A stretch of 64,000 nucleotides of DNA from Mesorhizobium_K sp040049215 (GTDB taxonomy: Bacteria; Pseudomonadota; Alphaproteobacteria; Rhizobiales; Rhizobiaceae), in NCBI RefSeq assembly GCF_040049215.1, contig NZ_JBDZDN010000005.1, positions 186,001 to 250,000 of the forward strand, given 5' to 3'. Both the position numbers and the translations under genes were made by a program. Shown piece after piece: positions 42,701 to 52,048 of the stretch; the stretch's first letter is position 1, and every line of letters starts with the position of its first letter. Below the pieces are notes generated by a model. That model was not told where the DNA came from and did no database searches. It saw only the letters and a list, made by a program, of their open reading frames with translations.

Positions 42701-43564
42701 TCAGCGCCTCTCCAGCACCGGCAAGCAGACGTCCAGGTCGTTGGTCGCGAGGTGCGCATACCGCATTGTCATCTGCAGTGTCTGATGGCCCAGCCAAGTC
42801 TGCACGCGCCGCAGGTCCACGCCGCCTTGGACGAGTCGCGATGCGCAGGTGTGACGCAGGACGTGGGGCACCACATCGGCATCGTCACCCAGACCAACTT
42901 CTGCCTTGGCCTCGTGCCAGACGATCCGAAACTTGTATTGCTTCACGCCGATGAACGGACCCGCCGTCCGACCACCCTGCGCCTGGACTGCTGCCTTGGC
43001 GCGCTGCGTCAACGGGACGGTTCGGCTGCGGCCGGACTTGGTCAGCCAGAATGTCGCCCTACCAGCGTTGATGTCGTTCCATCGCAGGCCGATAGCCTCA
43101 CCGAGCCGTGCGCCTGAGTCGACTAAGAAGACGGCAAGATTCGCATACGATTGGGACCGAGTTCGAATCGCATCGAGCAGCTGGTCCTCTTCCCCGTGCT
43201 CCATGAACCGGATTCGCCCTGCCCGCTCCTTCAGGCGTGGGAACTCAGGGAGCGATTGAACGTCGCCCATCTTGAAGGCCTTCTTGAGCAGCTTGCTCAG
43301 CGCGGCCAGCTTTCGGTTGATGGTCCCGTTGCTGTTACCCCGGGAGCGTAGCTCGCCGATGAGTGCGTCGAGGCGGTCTTGAGGGAGGTGGGTGAGGCGT
43401 TCAGAGTTGAAGATTTCATCCAACTCTCGGATGAAGCCCGCCACGCAGTAGGCGTGGAAGTTCTGCTCCCACAGGATGTGGCAATAGCGGCGATGCAGTT
43501 CGAGGAGTGAGTACGCTGGTCTCGGAGGAGATTCGGTCTCGCCTACTTGGGTCGCTGTTTGCAT
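42701..43564 (-). CDS. Tyrosine recombinase (phage-type integrase)
   Basis: A 287-residue site-specific recombinase. The core-binding domain covers about 18-105 and the catalytic domain 118-285, with the full active-site set visible: Arg153 (SGARLGEAIGL), Lys177 (TKSGR), His234 and Arg237 (HVLRHTCASRL), His260 (LGHQT) and Tyr269 (MRYAHL). The gene is intact. With the zinc-ribbon gene it forms a module of about 2 kb between the truncated PNPOx gene and the porin. No tRNA or duplicated attachment core was seen at its edges. Confidence 0.93.
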   Translation of the reverse strand: MQTATQVGETESPPRPAYSLLELHRRYCHILWEQNFHAYCVAGFIRELDEIFNSERLTHLPQDRLDALIGELRSRGNSNGTINRKLAALSKLLKKAFKMGDVQSLPEFPRLKERAGRIRFMEHGEEDQLLDAIRTRSQSYANLAVFLVDSGARLGEAIGLRWNDINAGRATFWLTKSGRSRTVPLTQRAKAAVQAQGGRTAGPFIGVKQYKFRIVWHEAKAEVGLGDDADVVPHVLRHTCASRLVQGGVDLRRVQTWLGHQTLQMTMRYAHLATNDLDVCLPVLERR

Positions 43565-43700
43565 TCGTCACTCCCGGTCTGGTGGGAATGGCAATGCTTC
43601 CTTCCTGGACGAAGGCAACCAGCTTAGCGGCCGACCACGCTTTCTCCAGTGGATTCAAAGGCCTCGGCGACTCGGCGCAACGGCCCTCTTAACAAATGAG

Positions 43701-43730
43701 AGCGCCCCATGTCTCTCGACACGGGGCGCT
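43701..43730 (-). terminator. Terminator of the porin gene
   Basis: A strong stem (arms AGCGCCCC and GGGGCGCT, with an extra TGT/ACA step) lies 25 bases after the porin stop on the minus strand, followed by the T-rich CTCATTTGTT. It fits a Rho-independent terminator. Confidence 0.7.
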
Positions 43731-43754
43731 TCAAGTCCCGCAGCTAGCTGATTA

Positions 43755-44978
43755 TCAGCCGCCGAAGTTCGCCTGAAGGCGGAGGAAACCACCCCATGCA
43801 TCGGCGTCATCGTCATCCGAGTCGAAGTTGTCGGTGTAGATAACTTCGGGAATGATGTGGAAGTTTCGAACCAGCTCGTAATCGACGTTGACAACGGTCG
43901 AGAAATTATCAGCGTCGTCGTAGCCGATTTCGAGGTTACCCGTGGCCTGCTCGGTGAACTTCCAAGCGCCGCCGGCCCAAAAGGCCCAGTCGCCGCCCCA
44001 CTGGGCGTAGTAATTGAACGGCGTACCGTCGTCCTCGTTGCTTTTCCAGCCAGCCATCGCGAAGAGTGTGACGGCGTCCATCGCGTTGAAGTCGACGCGA
44101 CCCTTGACGGCGAACTCTTCCCACACAGAGTCGTAGCCGACGACGCCCGACACGCCGCCCCAGCCGCCGGTGTAGCCGAGGCCACCGACCACGTGAGGCA
44201 TGTAGGAGTCGATCGCATAGATGTCTGCGGAGACCAAGCCCACCGGAGTGCTAATCAGACCGCTGATATCAGACCAGCCCGTGCCCGTTTCCAAGGCAAC
44301 ACCGGCGGTGAAGCCGTTGCCGCCGTTGAAGGTGTAGGACAACTGATGGGTCTGGAACGGACCGTAAGGGATGATACCGTCGTTCGAGACGCCCGACGAG
44401 TAACCGGTGAAGGTCGAGAAGTAGGAGTCCGTCACGCCAGCACGGAAGCCACCCAGCTCCAAATAACCATGCTCAAGAACAACATAGTTGCTCGAAGTGC
44501 TTACGCCGCCGAACGAAGGGTCGAGACCGCTCAGGTCGGGCTGCAAGCCCAGGAGAGCAACACCGTCGGTCTGGGTGTCATAGTTGAAGTTGACCTGGGC
44601 GTAGACGCGCAGGGTGCCCAGCTCGGTCTCGGAACGAGCGTCAACGCGGAGAGCGAAGCGGGCGCGCTTGAAGTAGGTGTCGTTGGTGTCGAGATCGTCG
44701 AAATCGTCGTTTATAACCGCGTCATAAAAGTCGCTCTTGTCGATCACGTTGTTGAGACCGTTTGTGTCACCCACGCCCACGTCGTAACGCAGGTAGCCGG
44801 AAACCTTCAAGCAGGTCTCGGTGCCAGGGATGTAGTAGAAGCCGACGCCGTACGTGTCGCAGATGCGCACATATTCCATTGGTTCCGGCTCGGCGATGAC
44901 GACAGCGTCGGCAGCGCGCGCACCGGAGACTGCGACGAGGGCCGCAGCGGAGCCGAGAAGCAGGCTCTTGATGTTCAT
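43755..44978 (-). CDS. Alphaproteobacterial porin (Omp2/porin family)
   Basis: Outer-membrane diffusion channel, 407 residues. Signal peptide about 1-22 (MNIKSLLLGSAAALVAVSGA). Mature hallmarks of the rhizobial porin_2 family are PEPMEYVRICDTYGVGFYYI, PGTETCLKVSGYLRYDV with the conserved Cys pair, RARFALRVDARSETELGTLR and a terminal GGFLRLQANFGG strand. The ATG at 44978 has GGAGG seven bases upstream; a start six codons earlier would destroy the signal. Codon use is regular and the gene is intact, in contrast to the decayed DNA on both sides. A terminator follows. Confidence 0.95.
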   Translation of the reverse strand: MNIKSLLLGSAAALVAVSGARAADAVVIAEPEPMEYVRICDTYGVGFYYIPGTETCLKVSGYLRYDVGVGDTNGLNNVIDKSDFYDAVINDDFDDLDTNDTYFKRARFALRVDARSETELGTLRVYAQVNFNYDTQTDGVALLGLQPDLSGLDPSFGGVSTSSNYVVLEHGYLELGGFRAGVTDSYFSTFTGYSSGVSNDGIIPYGPFQTHQLSYTFNGGNGFTAGVALETGTGWSDISGLISTPVGLVSADIYAIDSYMPHVVGGLGYTGGWGGVSGVVGYDSVWEEFAVKGRVDFNAMDAVTLFAMAGWKSNEDDGTPFNYYAQWGGDWAFWAGGAWKFTEQATGNLEIGYDDADNFSTVVNVDYELVRNFHIIPEVIYTDNFDSDDDDADAWGGFLRLQANFGG

Positions 44979-45639
44979 TTTCTGACCTCCAGTCAAAAGT
45001 TAAAAAGCGGGTCTGGGTATTTTTTGCTGAAGGACAGCGTTCCCTGCCCCATCCCCAATTACCGAAAAAGAGGCGCACCGCGCTGCTTCTTCAGAATCGA
45101 CATTACTCATTTGATCGAGTCGTTCAACTCTGCGGGAGTGTCTGAAGGGGTTCTGGTGATCAGTAAGTGGGTCAGTGTTGCCGAAACAGCACATCACAGG
45201 CGAGCGCGCTAACGTTTCGGCAGTTTATACTAACTAACGCCGTTGGGTGTGGTGTGGTGGCAAAATTCTGAAAAGCCACGTACGGCCGCCGCCATCGCAC
45301 CTGCTCGCGGCTGGAAGAAGCGTGGAACGGATCGACGAACTCATACAAAGTCTGGTTCCGCGAGCGAAAGACCAACGATACGTGCGCATTTCGCAACGCC
45401 TGGCGCGCTCATCAGAAGGCGACAGACGGAGATCTAACGATTGCCAGGATGACTTTGTTGTACGTAGTAATCTGCTCGTCCAGTTGCCCCTACGTCGTCA
45501 GAATGGGCGCTACGGCATCTGCAGGTCAGCAGTAGACCCGTACGGGTTCGATCGCTTTACATACACGAAAACAGTACCGCCTCTCCGGACGATTGGGGCG
45601 AGCCCCTCTGGCGCCGCTACGAGACCGCATTGTCGTCGA
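44979..45639. other. Intergenic region upstream of the porin
   Basis: About 660 bases without a supported gene. On the minus strand a TATAAA-type -10 lies near 45221-45226, a possible distal porin promoter; the 200 bases nearest the gene are A/T-rich for this window, as is common for a long porin leader. The open frames here show no family resemblance and no ribosome site. Confidence 0.4.
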
Positions 45640-45817
45640 GCGAAGGAGCCTGCGCGTGCGTCGGGACGGCTTCGAGAGCTATTGCCTTCGTCGAAGCGTT
45701 TCGAAAACACCTTTGGTCGAATTCGAGGGTCTCAGCCAATTCCAGCTGGCTCGTATTCTGTCGTGCGAACCAATGACGCTTGTCAGTATCCTCGACCGGC
45801 TCGAGGCCGGCATATGA
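45640..45817 (+). pseudogene. MarR-type regulator remnant
   Basis: A short stretch EGLSQFQLARILSCEPMTLVSILDRLEAGI resembles the recognition helix and following helix of MarR regulators (which read LTQ.QLA..L.IEPMTL..LLDRLE). A stop follows immediately, and neither the dimerisation helices nor a normal start is readable. Weak, one-motif evidence. Confidence 0.35.
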
Positions 45818-45903
45818 CGGGGAACCTGGACCGTGCGCCGAACATTTAGGGGTAGGCCCGGGGCTCTGGGACTATCATACTCACCGGAAGTGGACGTTCT
45901 TCG

Positions 45904-46200
45904 ATGCGTTTTCTCTCTCGCGTTCTCGTCTCTGGATTGTTATTCGGATCTCTTGTGTCTGCCTCCGCTCAGGACAAAGACCCCCAATCGAAGTTGCCGC
46001 CACCGGACGGCATCAGGCTTTCGACTGTGATCGAGCAAGTTGAAGGACGGCCGGGTTTCTATGGCATCGAAAGCATATCGTTTGCTGAGGGTGAGTACCG
46101 TATCGTTTACTTCATGGCGGATGGCGCGGAAGTGCGCATCAACTACGATGCGAAAACGGGCACCAGCCGGCCGCCGCGGCGCGGCCTGTTCGGCAACTAG
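45904..46200 (+). CDS. Small exported protein of unknown function
   Basis: A 98-residue product with a signal peptide (MRFLSRVLVSGLLFGSLVSA, cleavage near ASA-Q). The mature part is a single PepSY-like alpha/beta unit (RLSTVIEQVEGRPGFYGIES, then VYFMADGAEVRINYDAKTG). Probably periplasmic; proteins of this size with this pattern are frequent in rhizobia. The stop codon is immediately followed by the end of an IS481 element, so the C-terminus might have been altered by the insertion. Confidence 0.75.
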   Translation: MRFLSRVLVSGLLFGSLVSASAQDKDPQSKLPPPDGIRLSTVIEQVEGRPGFYGIESISFAEGEYRIVYFMADGAEVRINYDAKTGTSRPPRRGLFGN

Positions 46201-46283
46201 GTGTGCGTTTCAGTAGGTTGTCCATTCGGACCGGACCGAGGAGACTGGAGTTACCAAGCTTCAACATCCACCGGAGGGTCCGA

Positions 46284-47035
46284 ATGAACATCCCCAAGAA
46301 TGCTCGTCTCACGCCGTTGCGTCGAGAGGAAATGGCGCAGGCGGTGATCGAAGGTCATCTTTCGCAAGCCCAAGCAGGGTTGAAATTCGCGGTGACGGCG
46401 AAGGTCGTGAAGCGATGGTTCGAGCGCTACAAGGCCGAAGGCCGTTCCGGCATGGTCGACCGCTCGTCGCGGCCCAGATACAGTCCGCATGCGACCGAAT
46501 GGGCTGTGGCCGATCGGATCTGCGGCGCCAGCGCTTCACCGGCGGCACATTGCCCGCGAGGCTGGTGTCTCGCCGGCCACCGTCAGCCGGGTGCTCAAGC
46601 GCGCCGGCCTGTCGCGGATAAGGGACATCGATCTGGGCGAGCCCGTCACGCGATACGAGCGCGCCCATCCCGACGAGATGATCCACATCGATATCAAGAA
46701 GCTCGGCCGTTTCGACCGCATCGGCCACCGCATCACCGGTGATCGCACCGGCCAAAGCAATGACCAGATGTCCCGTAAAGGCGGCGCAGGCTGGGAGTTC
46801 GCCCACGTCTGCATTGACGATGCCTACCGCATCGTCAATGCAGACGTGGGCGAAAAAGGAAGGCGCGGTCGCCTTTCTCAGGGCTGCCATCGCCTACTAT
46901 GCCAGCCTCGGCGTCACCATCACACGGGTCATGACCGATAACGGCGGCTGCTATAAAAGCCGCTCCTTCCGCGCCACCTGCAATGCCCTCGGCCTCAAAC
47001 ACATCCGAACCAAGCCCTACACACACCCAAGACAC
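46284..47035 (+). pseudogene. IS481-family transposase, frameshifted and truncated
   Basis: Reading starts well (MNIPKNARLTPLRREEMAQA, then VVKRWFERYKAEGRSGMVDR) and shifts frame near 46530 to HIAREAGVSPATVSRVLKRA, DIKKLGRFDRIGHRITGDRT and WEFAHVCIDDAYRI. After the palindrome it continues in a third frame as GAVAFLRAAIAYYASLGVTI and MTDNGGCYKS...KHIRTKPYTH. The last catalytic segment (KAERFIQ) is absent. The DDE Asp residues IDIK and MTDNG are still visible. Confidence 0.85.
46801..46851. repeat. Perfect 23-bp inverted repeat with 5-base loop
   Basis: Bases 46801-46823 are the exact reverse complement of 46829-46851, with CTACC between them. The left arm is native coding sequence (HVCIDDA of the transposase). 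The right arm replaces the expected sequence, as would result from a template switch onto the opposite strand during replication. Confidence 0.9.
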
Positions 47036-47269
47036 ACTGATGTGATCGAGAAGAGCTTTCTGATCGATTTTGCGATATTCTCCTGTTGCGCATTGGTGAC
47101 TGCGGGGCGACGAGCAGGATCCGAGGTGAGAGCCCTGCCGCGCAGCCTTTATCGTCGCACCTCATTTGCGGCATCCGTGCGCGCCTTCTTCGGCCCTCGT
47201 TGGTTCCAGCCGGAGACGAAACGAGCGTAAGCGCCCTCGGCCTGCTCCACCCAACGCCGCTCTTCTTCC

Positions 47270-47550
47270 CGGCGGCTCTTGATGTTGTAGGCGTTTGATC
47301 TGTCCGCACTGGCTCGACGATCTGCTTCCTGAGCTGTAGCGGCTTCGCCGTCCGGCCCGCTTCAGCTTGTCGCGCATCGCCTTGGCGAGCGGTCCGGTGA
47401 TGGTTCGCTTCGCTTGTCGACGCGGATGACCATTCTCTGGCTGTCGATGCCGTGGGCTTCAGCTGAACCGCTTCCGAGATGCGCAAGCCGGCGGCATAGC
47501 ACGTGGTCAGGATGGCATGGCATGGCGTGGTCTCCAATCCGCGCTCCAAC
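47270..47550 (-). pseudogene. Mosaic of integrase and transposase fragments
   Basis: On the minus strand, 47550 to about 47410 reads a tyrosine-recombinase piece (ETTPCHAILTTCYAAGLRIS, then after a one-base shift IDSQRMVIRVDK). From about 47400 to 47290 comes GPLAKAMRDKLKRAG and RKQIVEPV, like the end of an IS1182-type transposase. The segment 47036-47270 has no recognisable gene. It appears to be scrambled insertion debris before the RND gene. Confidence 0.45.
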
Positions 47551-47600
47551 GCCAGATGATTCGAGGTTGATCACCCCCGGAGACTACGCCAACCTCATTT

Positions 47601-50600
47601 TCAAACCAAATCCCGGACGGCACCTGCCGGGGCAGTGGGCACGAGACTGGTGTCGGGCGCCGTAGCAAGGTGCCTGCGCGAGATCAGCGTATAGAACATC
47701 GGCACAACGAAGAGCGTGAAGAGCGTGCCGATCAGGATGCCGGAGAAGATGACCAGGCCCATTGAATATCGGGCGGCGGCGCCCGCGCCCTGCGCGGCAA
47801 TCAGCGGCACGACGCCGAGCGCCATCGCAGCCGTGGTCATCAGGATCGGCCGCAGTCTCACCCTCGCCGAGGCAATGATCGCCTCCATCTGGGAGAGGCC
47901 GTGCTCCTCGCGCTGCTGGTTGGCGAACTCGACCATCAGGATGCCGTGTTTGGTGATCAGGCCGATCAGCGTGATCAGGCCGACCTGCGTGTAGATGTTC
48001 AGCGTTCCTAGCCCGAGATTGAGCGGCAGGAGCGCGCCGAAAATCGACAGCGGCACCGACATCATGATGATCAGCGGATCGCGGAAGCTCTCGAACTGGG
48101 CGGCGAGCACGAGATAGATGACGACGACCGCCAGGACGAAAGCGATGGCAATAGTATTGCCCTGCTCCTTCTCCAGACGCGACTGGCCGGAATAATCGAT
48201 GAAGAAGCCGGCCGGCAGCAGCGGCCGCGCGATATCCTCGATGGTTTGCAGTCCGTCGCCGGTGGTGACGCCCGGCACCGGCAGCGCCGAGATGGTCGCA
48301 GAGTTCAACTGGTTGAACTGCTCGATCGCCGCCGGCGAGGCATTGGTCGAGACGGAAACCACCGCCGACAGCGGCACCATGTCCCCTGTGACCGACCGCA
48401 CGTAGTAGCTGCCGAGATGCTCCGGGTTGCCGCGCAGCTTTTCCGGCACCTGCATAATGATGTCGTAGCTGTTCGAATCACGGTCGAACTGCGCGACCGC
48501 GCCGCCGCCGACGAGCAGGCTCAGCGTCGAGCCTATCTCGCTGATCGGCAGGTTGAGCGCCGCCGCGCGGTCGCGGTCGATGCTCAGCGTGACCTGCGGC
48601 GCGTCGAAGGCCAGCGTGTTCTGCACGACGATGAAGCGGCCAGATTCCTGGGCCTTTTGCTTGACCTGCTCGGCGATCTCGTAGACTTGGCTGGGATCGC
48701 TGGTCGACTGGATCACCATCGAGATCGGCAGACCGCCGCCGGCCCCCGGCAGCGAGGGCGGCGCGAAGACGAGCGCCTGGACGCCGGCCACCTTCGAGAG
48801 CCGGCCCTGGATGTCCTGCTGCAGTTCCTTCTGAGAACGTTCCCGGTCCCCCCAGTCCTTGAAGGCCCAGAGTGCGATGCCGCTGTTGGTCTGGCCGCCG
48901 AAGCCAACGACGGTGAAATACGCCCTGAGTTCCTCGATCTCCTTGGTCAGTTCCATCATCTGGTCGGCATAGAGCGAGGTATATTCGGTGGTCGCGTAGC
49001 GCGGTGCCGTCACCAGCGAGAAGAGCGCGCCGGAATCCTCTTCCGGCGCGAGCTCGCTCGACGTCTTCACGAACATGAAGCCGGTCACGGCGACCAGCGC
49101 GACGACGATCATCAGCGTCACAGGCCGGTATTTCAGCGAGCCCGAGACGAGACGTTCATAGCGGCCGGCGACCGTGTCGAAGGTGCGGTCGACGATACGC
49201 TGGAAGCGGCCGTGCTCGCCGCCCTTCAGGATACGCGCGGCCATCATCGGCGTGATGGACACGGCGACAAGGCCGGAGATTACGACGGCTCCCGCCAGCG
49301 TCAGCGCGAATTCGCGGAAGAGCGACCCGGTGAGGCCGCCGGTGAAGGCGAGCGGCGCGAAGACGGCAGCAAGCGTGATCGTCATGGCGATGACGGGCGA
49401 AAAGATTTCGCGCATGCCCTGGAACGCCGCCTGCATCGGCGACATGCCTTCCTCAATGTGACGCTGGATGTTCTCGACCACGACGATGGCGTCGTCGACC
49501 ACAAGGCCGATCGCCAGCACCATGGCGAGCAGCGTCAGGAGGTTGATCGAATACCCCATCAAAAAGAGGATGAACAACACGCCGATCAGCGACAGCGGTA
49601 TGGTCACGATCGGCATCAGCACCGAACGGAAGGAGCCGAGGAACAACAGGATGATGACGACGACGATGGCGACCGCCTCGGCGATCGTCTTGAACACTTC
49701 CTCGATCGAGGCGCTGATCGTTTCGGTGGAGTCGTAGACGAGCGTGATGGTCATGCCCTCGGGCAGCGAGGCCTGAACGGCCGGTAGTTCCGCGATCACG
49801 GCAGAGGCCGTGTCGAGCGGATTGGCCGATGGCGTCGGGAAGATGCCGATGAAGGTACCGGGCTCGCCGTTGAACTTGACGACGGTGTCGGTGCTCTCGG
49901 CGGCCAGTTCGACATCCGCCACCTCGCGCAGGCGCACGATCTTGCCGTCCGCAGATTTCAGCGGCAGCGCGCCGAAACTTTCCGGCGTCTGCAGCGTCGA
50001 CTGCATGGTGACGGAATAGGTGACGTACTCGTTCTTCGTCTTGCCCGGCGCGGACAGAAAGTTGGCCGATTTGAGCGAGGCCAGCACCTCGGACGCGGTG
50101 ATGCCGCGCGCGGCCAGCTTGATAGGATCGATCCAGATGCGCATCGAGTAGTTGGCGGCGCCCAGTATCTGCACCTCGGCGACGCCCTCGACGGTCGAGA
50201 GACGCGGCCGGATGACGCGTTCGATATATTCCGTCAGCTGCTCTGCCGTCATGTTCGGATTCTGCATCGCGAGATACATGATCGCGAACTGCCGGCCGGT
50301 GCCCTTGACAATGGTCGGGTCCTCGGCGTCCGGCGGGAGCTGGCTGCGCACCTGCTGCACCTTGGACATGACTTCCGTCAGCGCCGCGTCGGGATCTGAA
50401 CCGAGCTGCATCTGCACCGTCACGACGCTGGCCGAGGGACGGCTCTGCGAGGTCACGTAGTCGATGTTCTCGGTGGTGGCGACGGCTGCCGCGATAGGCG
50501 CGGTGATGAAGCCCTGGATGAGGTCGGCCGCGGCGCCCGGATAGGGCGTCGTGATGGTGACGACGGTCTCCTCGACCTCCGGGTACTGGCGCACCGTCAG

Positions 50601-50693
50601 ATTGAACAGCCCCTGGAACCCGAGCAGCAGGATCATCAAGGCAAGGACCGTCGACAGCACTGGCCGACGGATGAAGATATCGGACGGGCTCAT
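47601..50693 (-). CDS. RND efflux transporter, inner-membrane pump (HAE1 family)
   Basis: Proton-driven drug-efflux subunit of 1030 residues, the normal length for AcrB/MexB relatives. Twelve membrane segments in the classic layout, two large periplasmic loops, and the start SPSDIFIRRPVLSTVLALMI. Proton-relay segment LAIGLVVDDAIVVVENIQRH (near 400) carries the two essential Asp residues; GFMFVKTSSELAPEEDSG opens the second half and LITKHGILMVEF lies in TM10-11. The start overlaps the adaptor stop by four bases. There is no outer-membrane factor gene in the window. The pump likely exports toxic organic compounds. Confidence 0.96.
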   Translation of the reverse strand: MSPSDIFIRRPVLSTVLALMILLLGFQGLFNLTVRQYPEVEETVVTITTPYPGAAADLIQGFITAPIAAAVATTENIDYVTSQSRPSASVVTVQMQLGSDPDAALTEVMSKVQQVRSQLPPDAEDPTIVKGTGRQFAIMYLAMQNPNMTAEQLTEYIERVIRPRLSTVEGVAEVQILGAANYSMRIWIDPIKLAARGITASEVLASLKSANFLSAPGKTKNEYVTYSVTMQSTLQTPESFGALPLKSADGKIVRLREVADVELAAESTDTVVKFNGEPGTFIGIFPTPSANPLDTASAVIAELPAVQASLPEGMTITLVYDSTETISASIEEVFKTIAEAVAIVVVIILLFLGSFRSVLMPIVTIPLSLIGVLFILFLMGYSINLLTLLAMVLAIGLVVDDAIVVVENIQRHIEEGMSPMQAAFQGMREIFSPVIAMTITLAAVFAPLAFTGGLTGSLFREFALTLAGAVVISGLVAVSITPMMAARILKGGEHGRFQRIVDRTFDTVAGRYERLVSGSLKYRPVTLMIVVALVAVTGFMFVKTSSELAPEEDSGALFSLVTAPRYATTEYTSLYADQMMELTKEIEELRAYFTVVGFGGQTNSGIALWAFKDWGDRERSQKELQQDIQGRLSKVAGVQALVFAPPSLPGAGGGLPISMVIQSTSDPSQVYEIAEQVKQKAQESGRFIVVQNTLAFDAPQVTLSIDRDRAAALNLPISEIGSTLSLLVGGGAVAQFDRDSNSYDIIMQVPEKLRGNPEHLGSYYVRSVTGDMVPLSAVVSVSTNASPAAIEQFNQLNSATISALPVPGVTTGDGLQTIEDIARPLLPAGFFIDYSGQSRLEKEQGNTIAIAFVLAVVVIYLVLAAQFESFRDPLIIMMSVPLSIFGALLPLNLGLGTLNIYTQVGLITLIGLITKHGILMVEFANQQREEHGLSQMEAIIASARVRLRPILMTTAAMALGVVPLIAAQGAGAAARYSMGLVIFSGILIGTLFTLFVVPMFYTLISRRHLATAPDTSLVPTAPAGAVRDLV

Positions 50694-51895
50694 GGCAGCA
50701 TCGCAGCCTGTGTCGCGCGCGTCGTCGGGTCGATCGTGTTGTCGATGACGACGACAGCGCCGTTGGACAGGCGGTTCTGGCCGGCGGTGACGACCTCGTC
50801 GCCCGGCTTCACGCCTTCGGTGACCTCGACCCGGCCCTGGTTCCTACGGCCCGGCTTCACGAAGATCTGCCGCGCGACGAGCACGGGAGCCTGCTCACCG
50901 TCGGCCTTCTCCGGCGCAGCCTGCCCTTCCTGCGCAGCCTCCTGCCCGGCGGCCTGTCCGGCCGATCCGGCGGGAGCTGTCTCCTCCTTGGGGTGGACGA
51001 CATAGATGTAGTCGCCGTAGAGGCTGCTCACCAAGGCGGTCTGCGGCAATGCGATCACGTCGCTCTCGACGGGCAGCTCAACGCGAACCTGCACATACTG
51101 GCCGGGGCTGAGAAGCCCCTCTGGATTAGTGATCTCGGCCCGGACGGCCACCAGCCTGGTCGCCGGATCGACCTTGGGGTCGATGCCGACGATTGAGCCC
51201 GTGAAAGGCATGTCGTTGGATGTCACGCCGAAACGCACCGGCTGGCCCATCTTCAGCAGGGAAAGCTGCTGCTCCGGCACGGAGAAGTCGGCGCGCATCG
51301 TGTCGAGGTCCTGGAGCGTCGCCACGACCTGCGAAGGCGAGAGGTACTGGCCGACCTCGATGCGCGGAATGCCGATCGTGCCGCTGAACGGCGCCTTAAG
51401 CTGGCGCTGGTCGAGCACCGCCTGGAGCTTCGCCACCTGCGACTTCGAAGCCGAGGACGCGGCCCGCGCCTCGTCGACGGCGACGTCGGAGCCGACGCGC
51501 CTCTTCTGCAGTTCGATGGCCCGATCGAGCCGTTGCTGGTCGAGCGCGGCCTGTGTCCTGGCCGCCTCGAGGTCCGCACGTTGCACGGCGTCGTCGAGTT
51601 GCACGAGCACGTCGCCCTGCGTCACCTTCTGGTTGGACTTGAAGCGGATTTCCTTGACGATGCCGGCAGCCTCGACCGTCAGGTCGACTCCGTGCGCCGC
51701 ATTGACCGTGCCGATGGCCTCTATGCCTGGAGTCCACTCGATCGGCTCGACCTTGACCGTCGAGACAGTGATCGGCGTGACTGGCATGTTGGCGAAAAAG
51801 TCCTGGATCGCCTGGTCGCGGAACATATTGAAGCCGACGATGCCGCCGCAGACCACGACAACGAGAACAAATGCAATGACTAAGCGGAGGATCAT
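50690..51895 (-). CDS. RND periplasmic adaptor (membrane fusion protein)
   Basis: About 401 residues with an N-terminal anchor (LRLVIAFVLVVVVCGGIVGF). Barrel-sandwich halves are VDLTVEAAGIVKEIRFKSNQ and LKAPFSGTIGIPRIEVGQYL, with a coiled-coil hairpin between (about 115-180). A proline/alanine/glutamate-rich linker (AGSAGQAAGQEAAQEGQAAP) sits in the C-terminal domain. Links the pump to an outer-membrane channel. Start uncertain: the frame also offers an ATG at 51988, which abuts the TetR-side operator; I prefer 51895 because the anchor begins there. Confidence 0.92.
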   Translation of the reverse strand: MILRLVIAFVLVVVVCGGIVGFNMFRDQAIQDFFANMPVTPITVSTVKVEPIEWTPGIEAIGTVNAAHGVDLTVEAAGIVKEIRFKSNQKVTQGDVLVQLDDAVQRADLEAARTQAALDQQRLDRAIELQKRRVGSDVAVDEARAASSASKSQVAKLQAVLDQRQLKAPFSGTIGIPRIEVGQYLSPSQVVATLQDLDTMRADFSVPEQQLSLLKMGQPVRFGVTSNDMPFTGSIVGIDPKVDPATRLVAVRAEITNPEGLLSPGQYVQVRVELPVESDVIALPQTALVSSLYGDYIYVVHPKEETAPAGSAGQAAGQEAAQEGQAAPEKADGEQAPVLVARQIFVKPGRRNQGRVEVTEGVKPGDEVVTAGQNRLSNGAVVVIDNTIDPTTRATQAAMLP

Positions 51896-51982
51896 GATTC
51901 CGGCCGACGCACCCGACGTTGCGGTTGTAGAATTGCTTAGGGTGCCTCCTGCGGAGCTTCCCGCCAAGCGTCGGCCACCTGC

Positions 51983-52029
51983 TGACATTACTGTACCGTC
52001 TGGACGGCAATGTCAATCGAGACTACAGT
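51983..52029. promoter_or_regulatory. Operator/promoter region between RND operon and TetR gene
   Basis: The gap contains nested dyads: TGACATT (51983-51989) with AATGTCA (52009-52015), an inner CCGTC/GACGG pair (51996-52007), and ACTGTA (51990) with TACAGT (52024-52029). On the minus strand TTGACA (52010-52015) stands 15 to 16 bases from TACAGT, a possible pump promoter. A TetR dimer here would repress both directions (inference). Confidence 0.5.
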
Positions 52030-52048
52030 TGGCCTTCGGAGGAAAACA

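Larger units (their letters stand above)
46201..47035 (+). mobile_element. IS481-family element, decayed
   Basis: The left end starts right after the stop of the small exported protein, with TGTGCGTTTCAGT, the usual IS481-type terminus. The transposase gene begins at 46284. The right end is missing after the KPYTH block near 47025. Inside lies a perfect 23-bp inverted repeat that replaced part of the coding sequence. Confidence 0.7.

Noticed and set aside
48246..49787. A 513-codon plus-strand open frame inside the RND pump region
   Set aside because: Antisense shadow with low-complexity R/D/H-rich translation; the minus strand encodes a complete 1030-residue pump.
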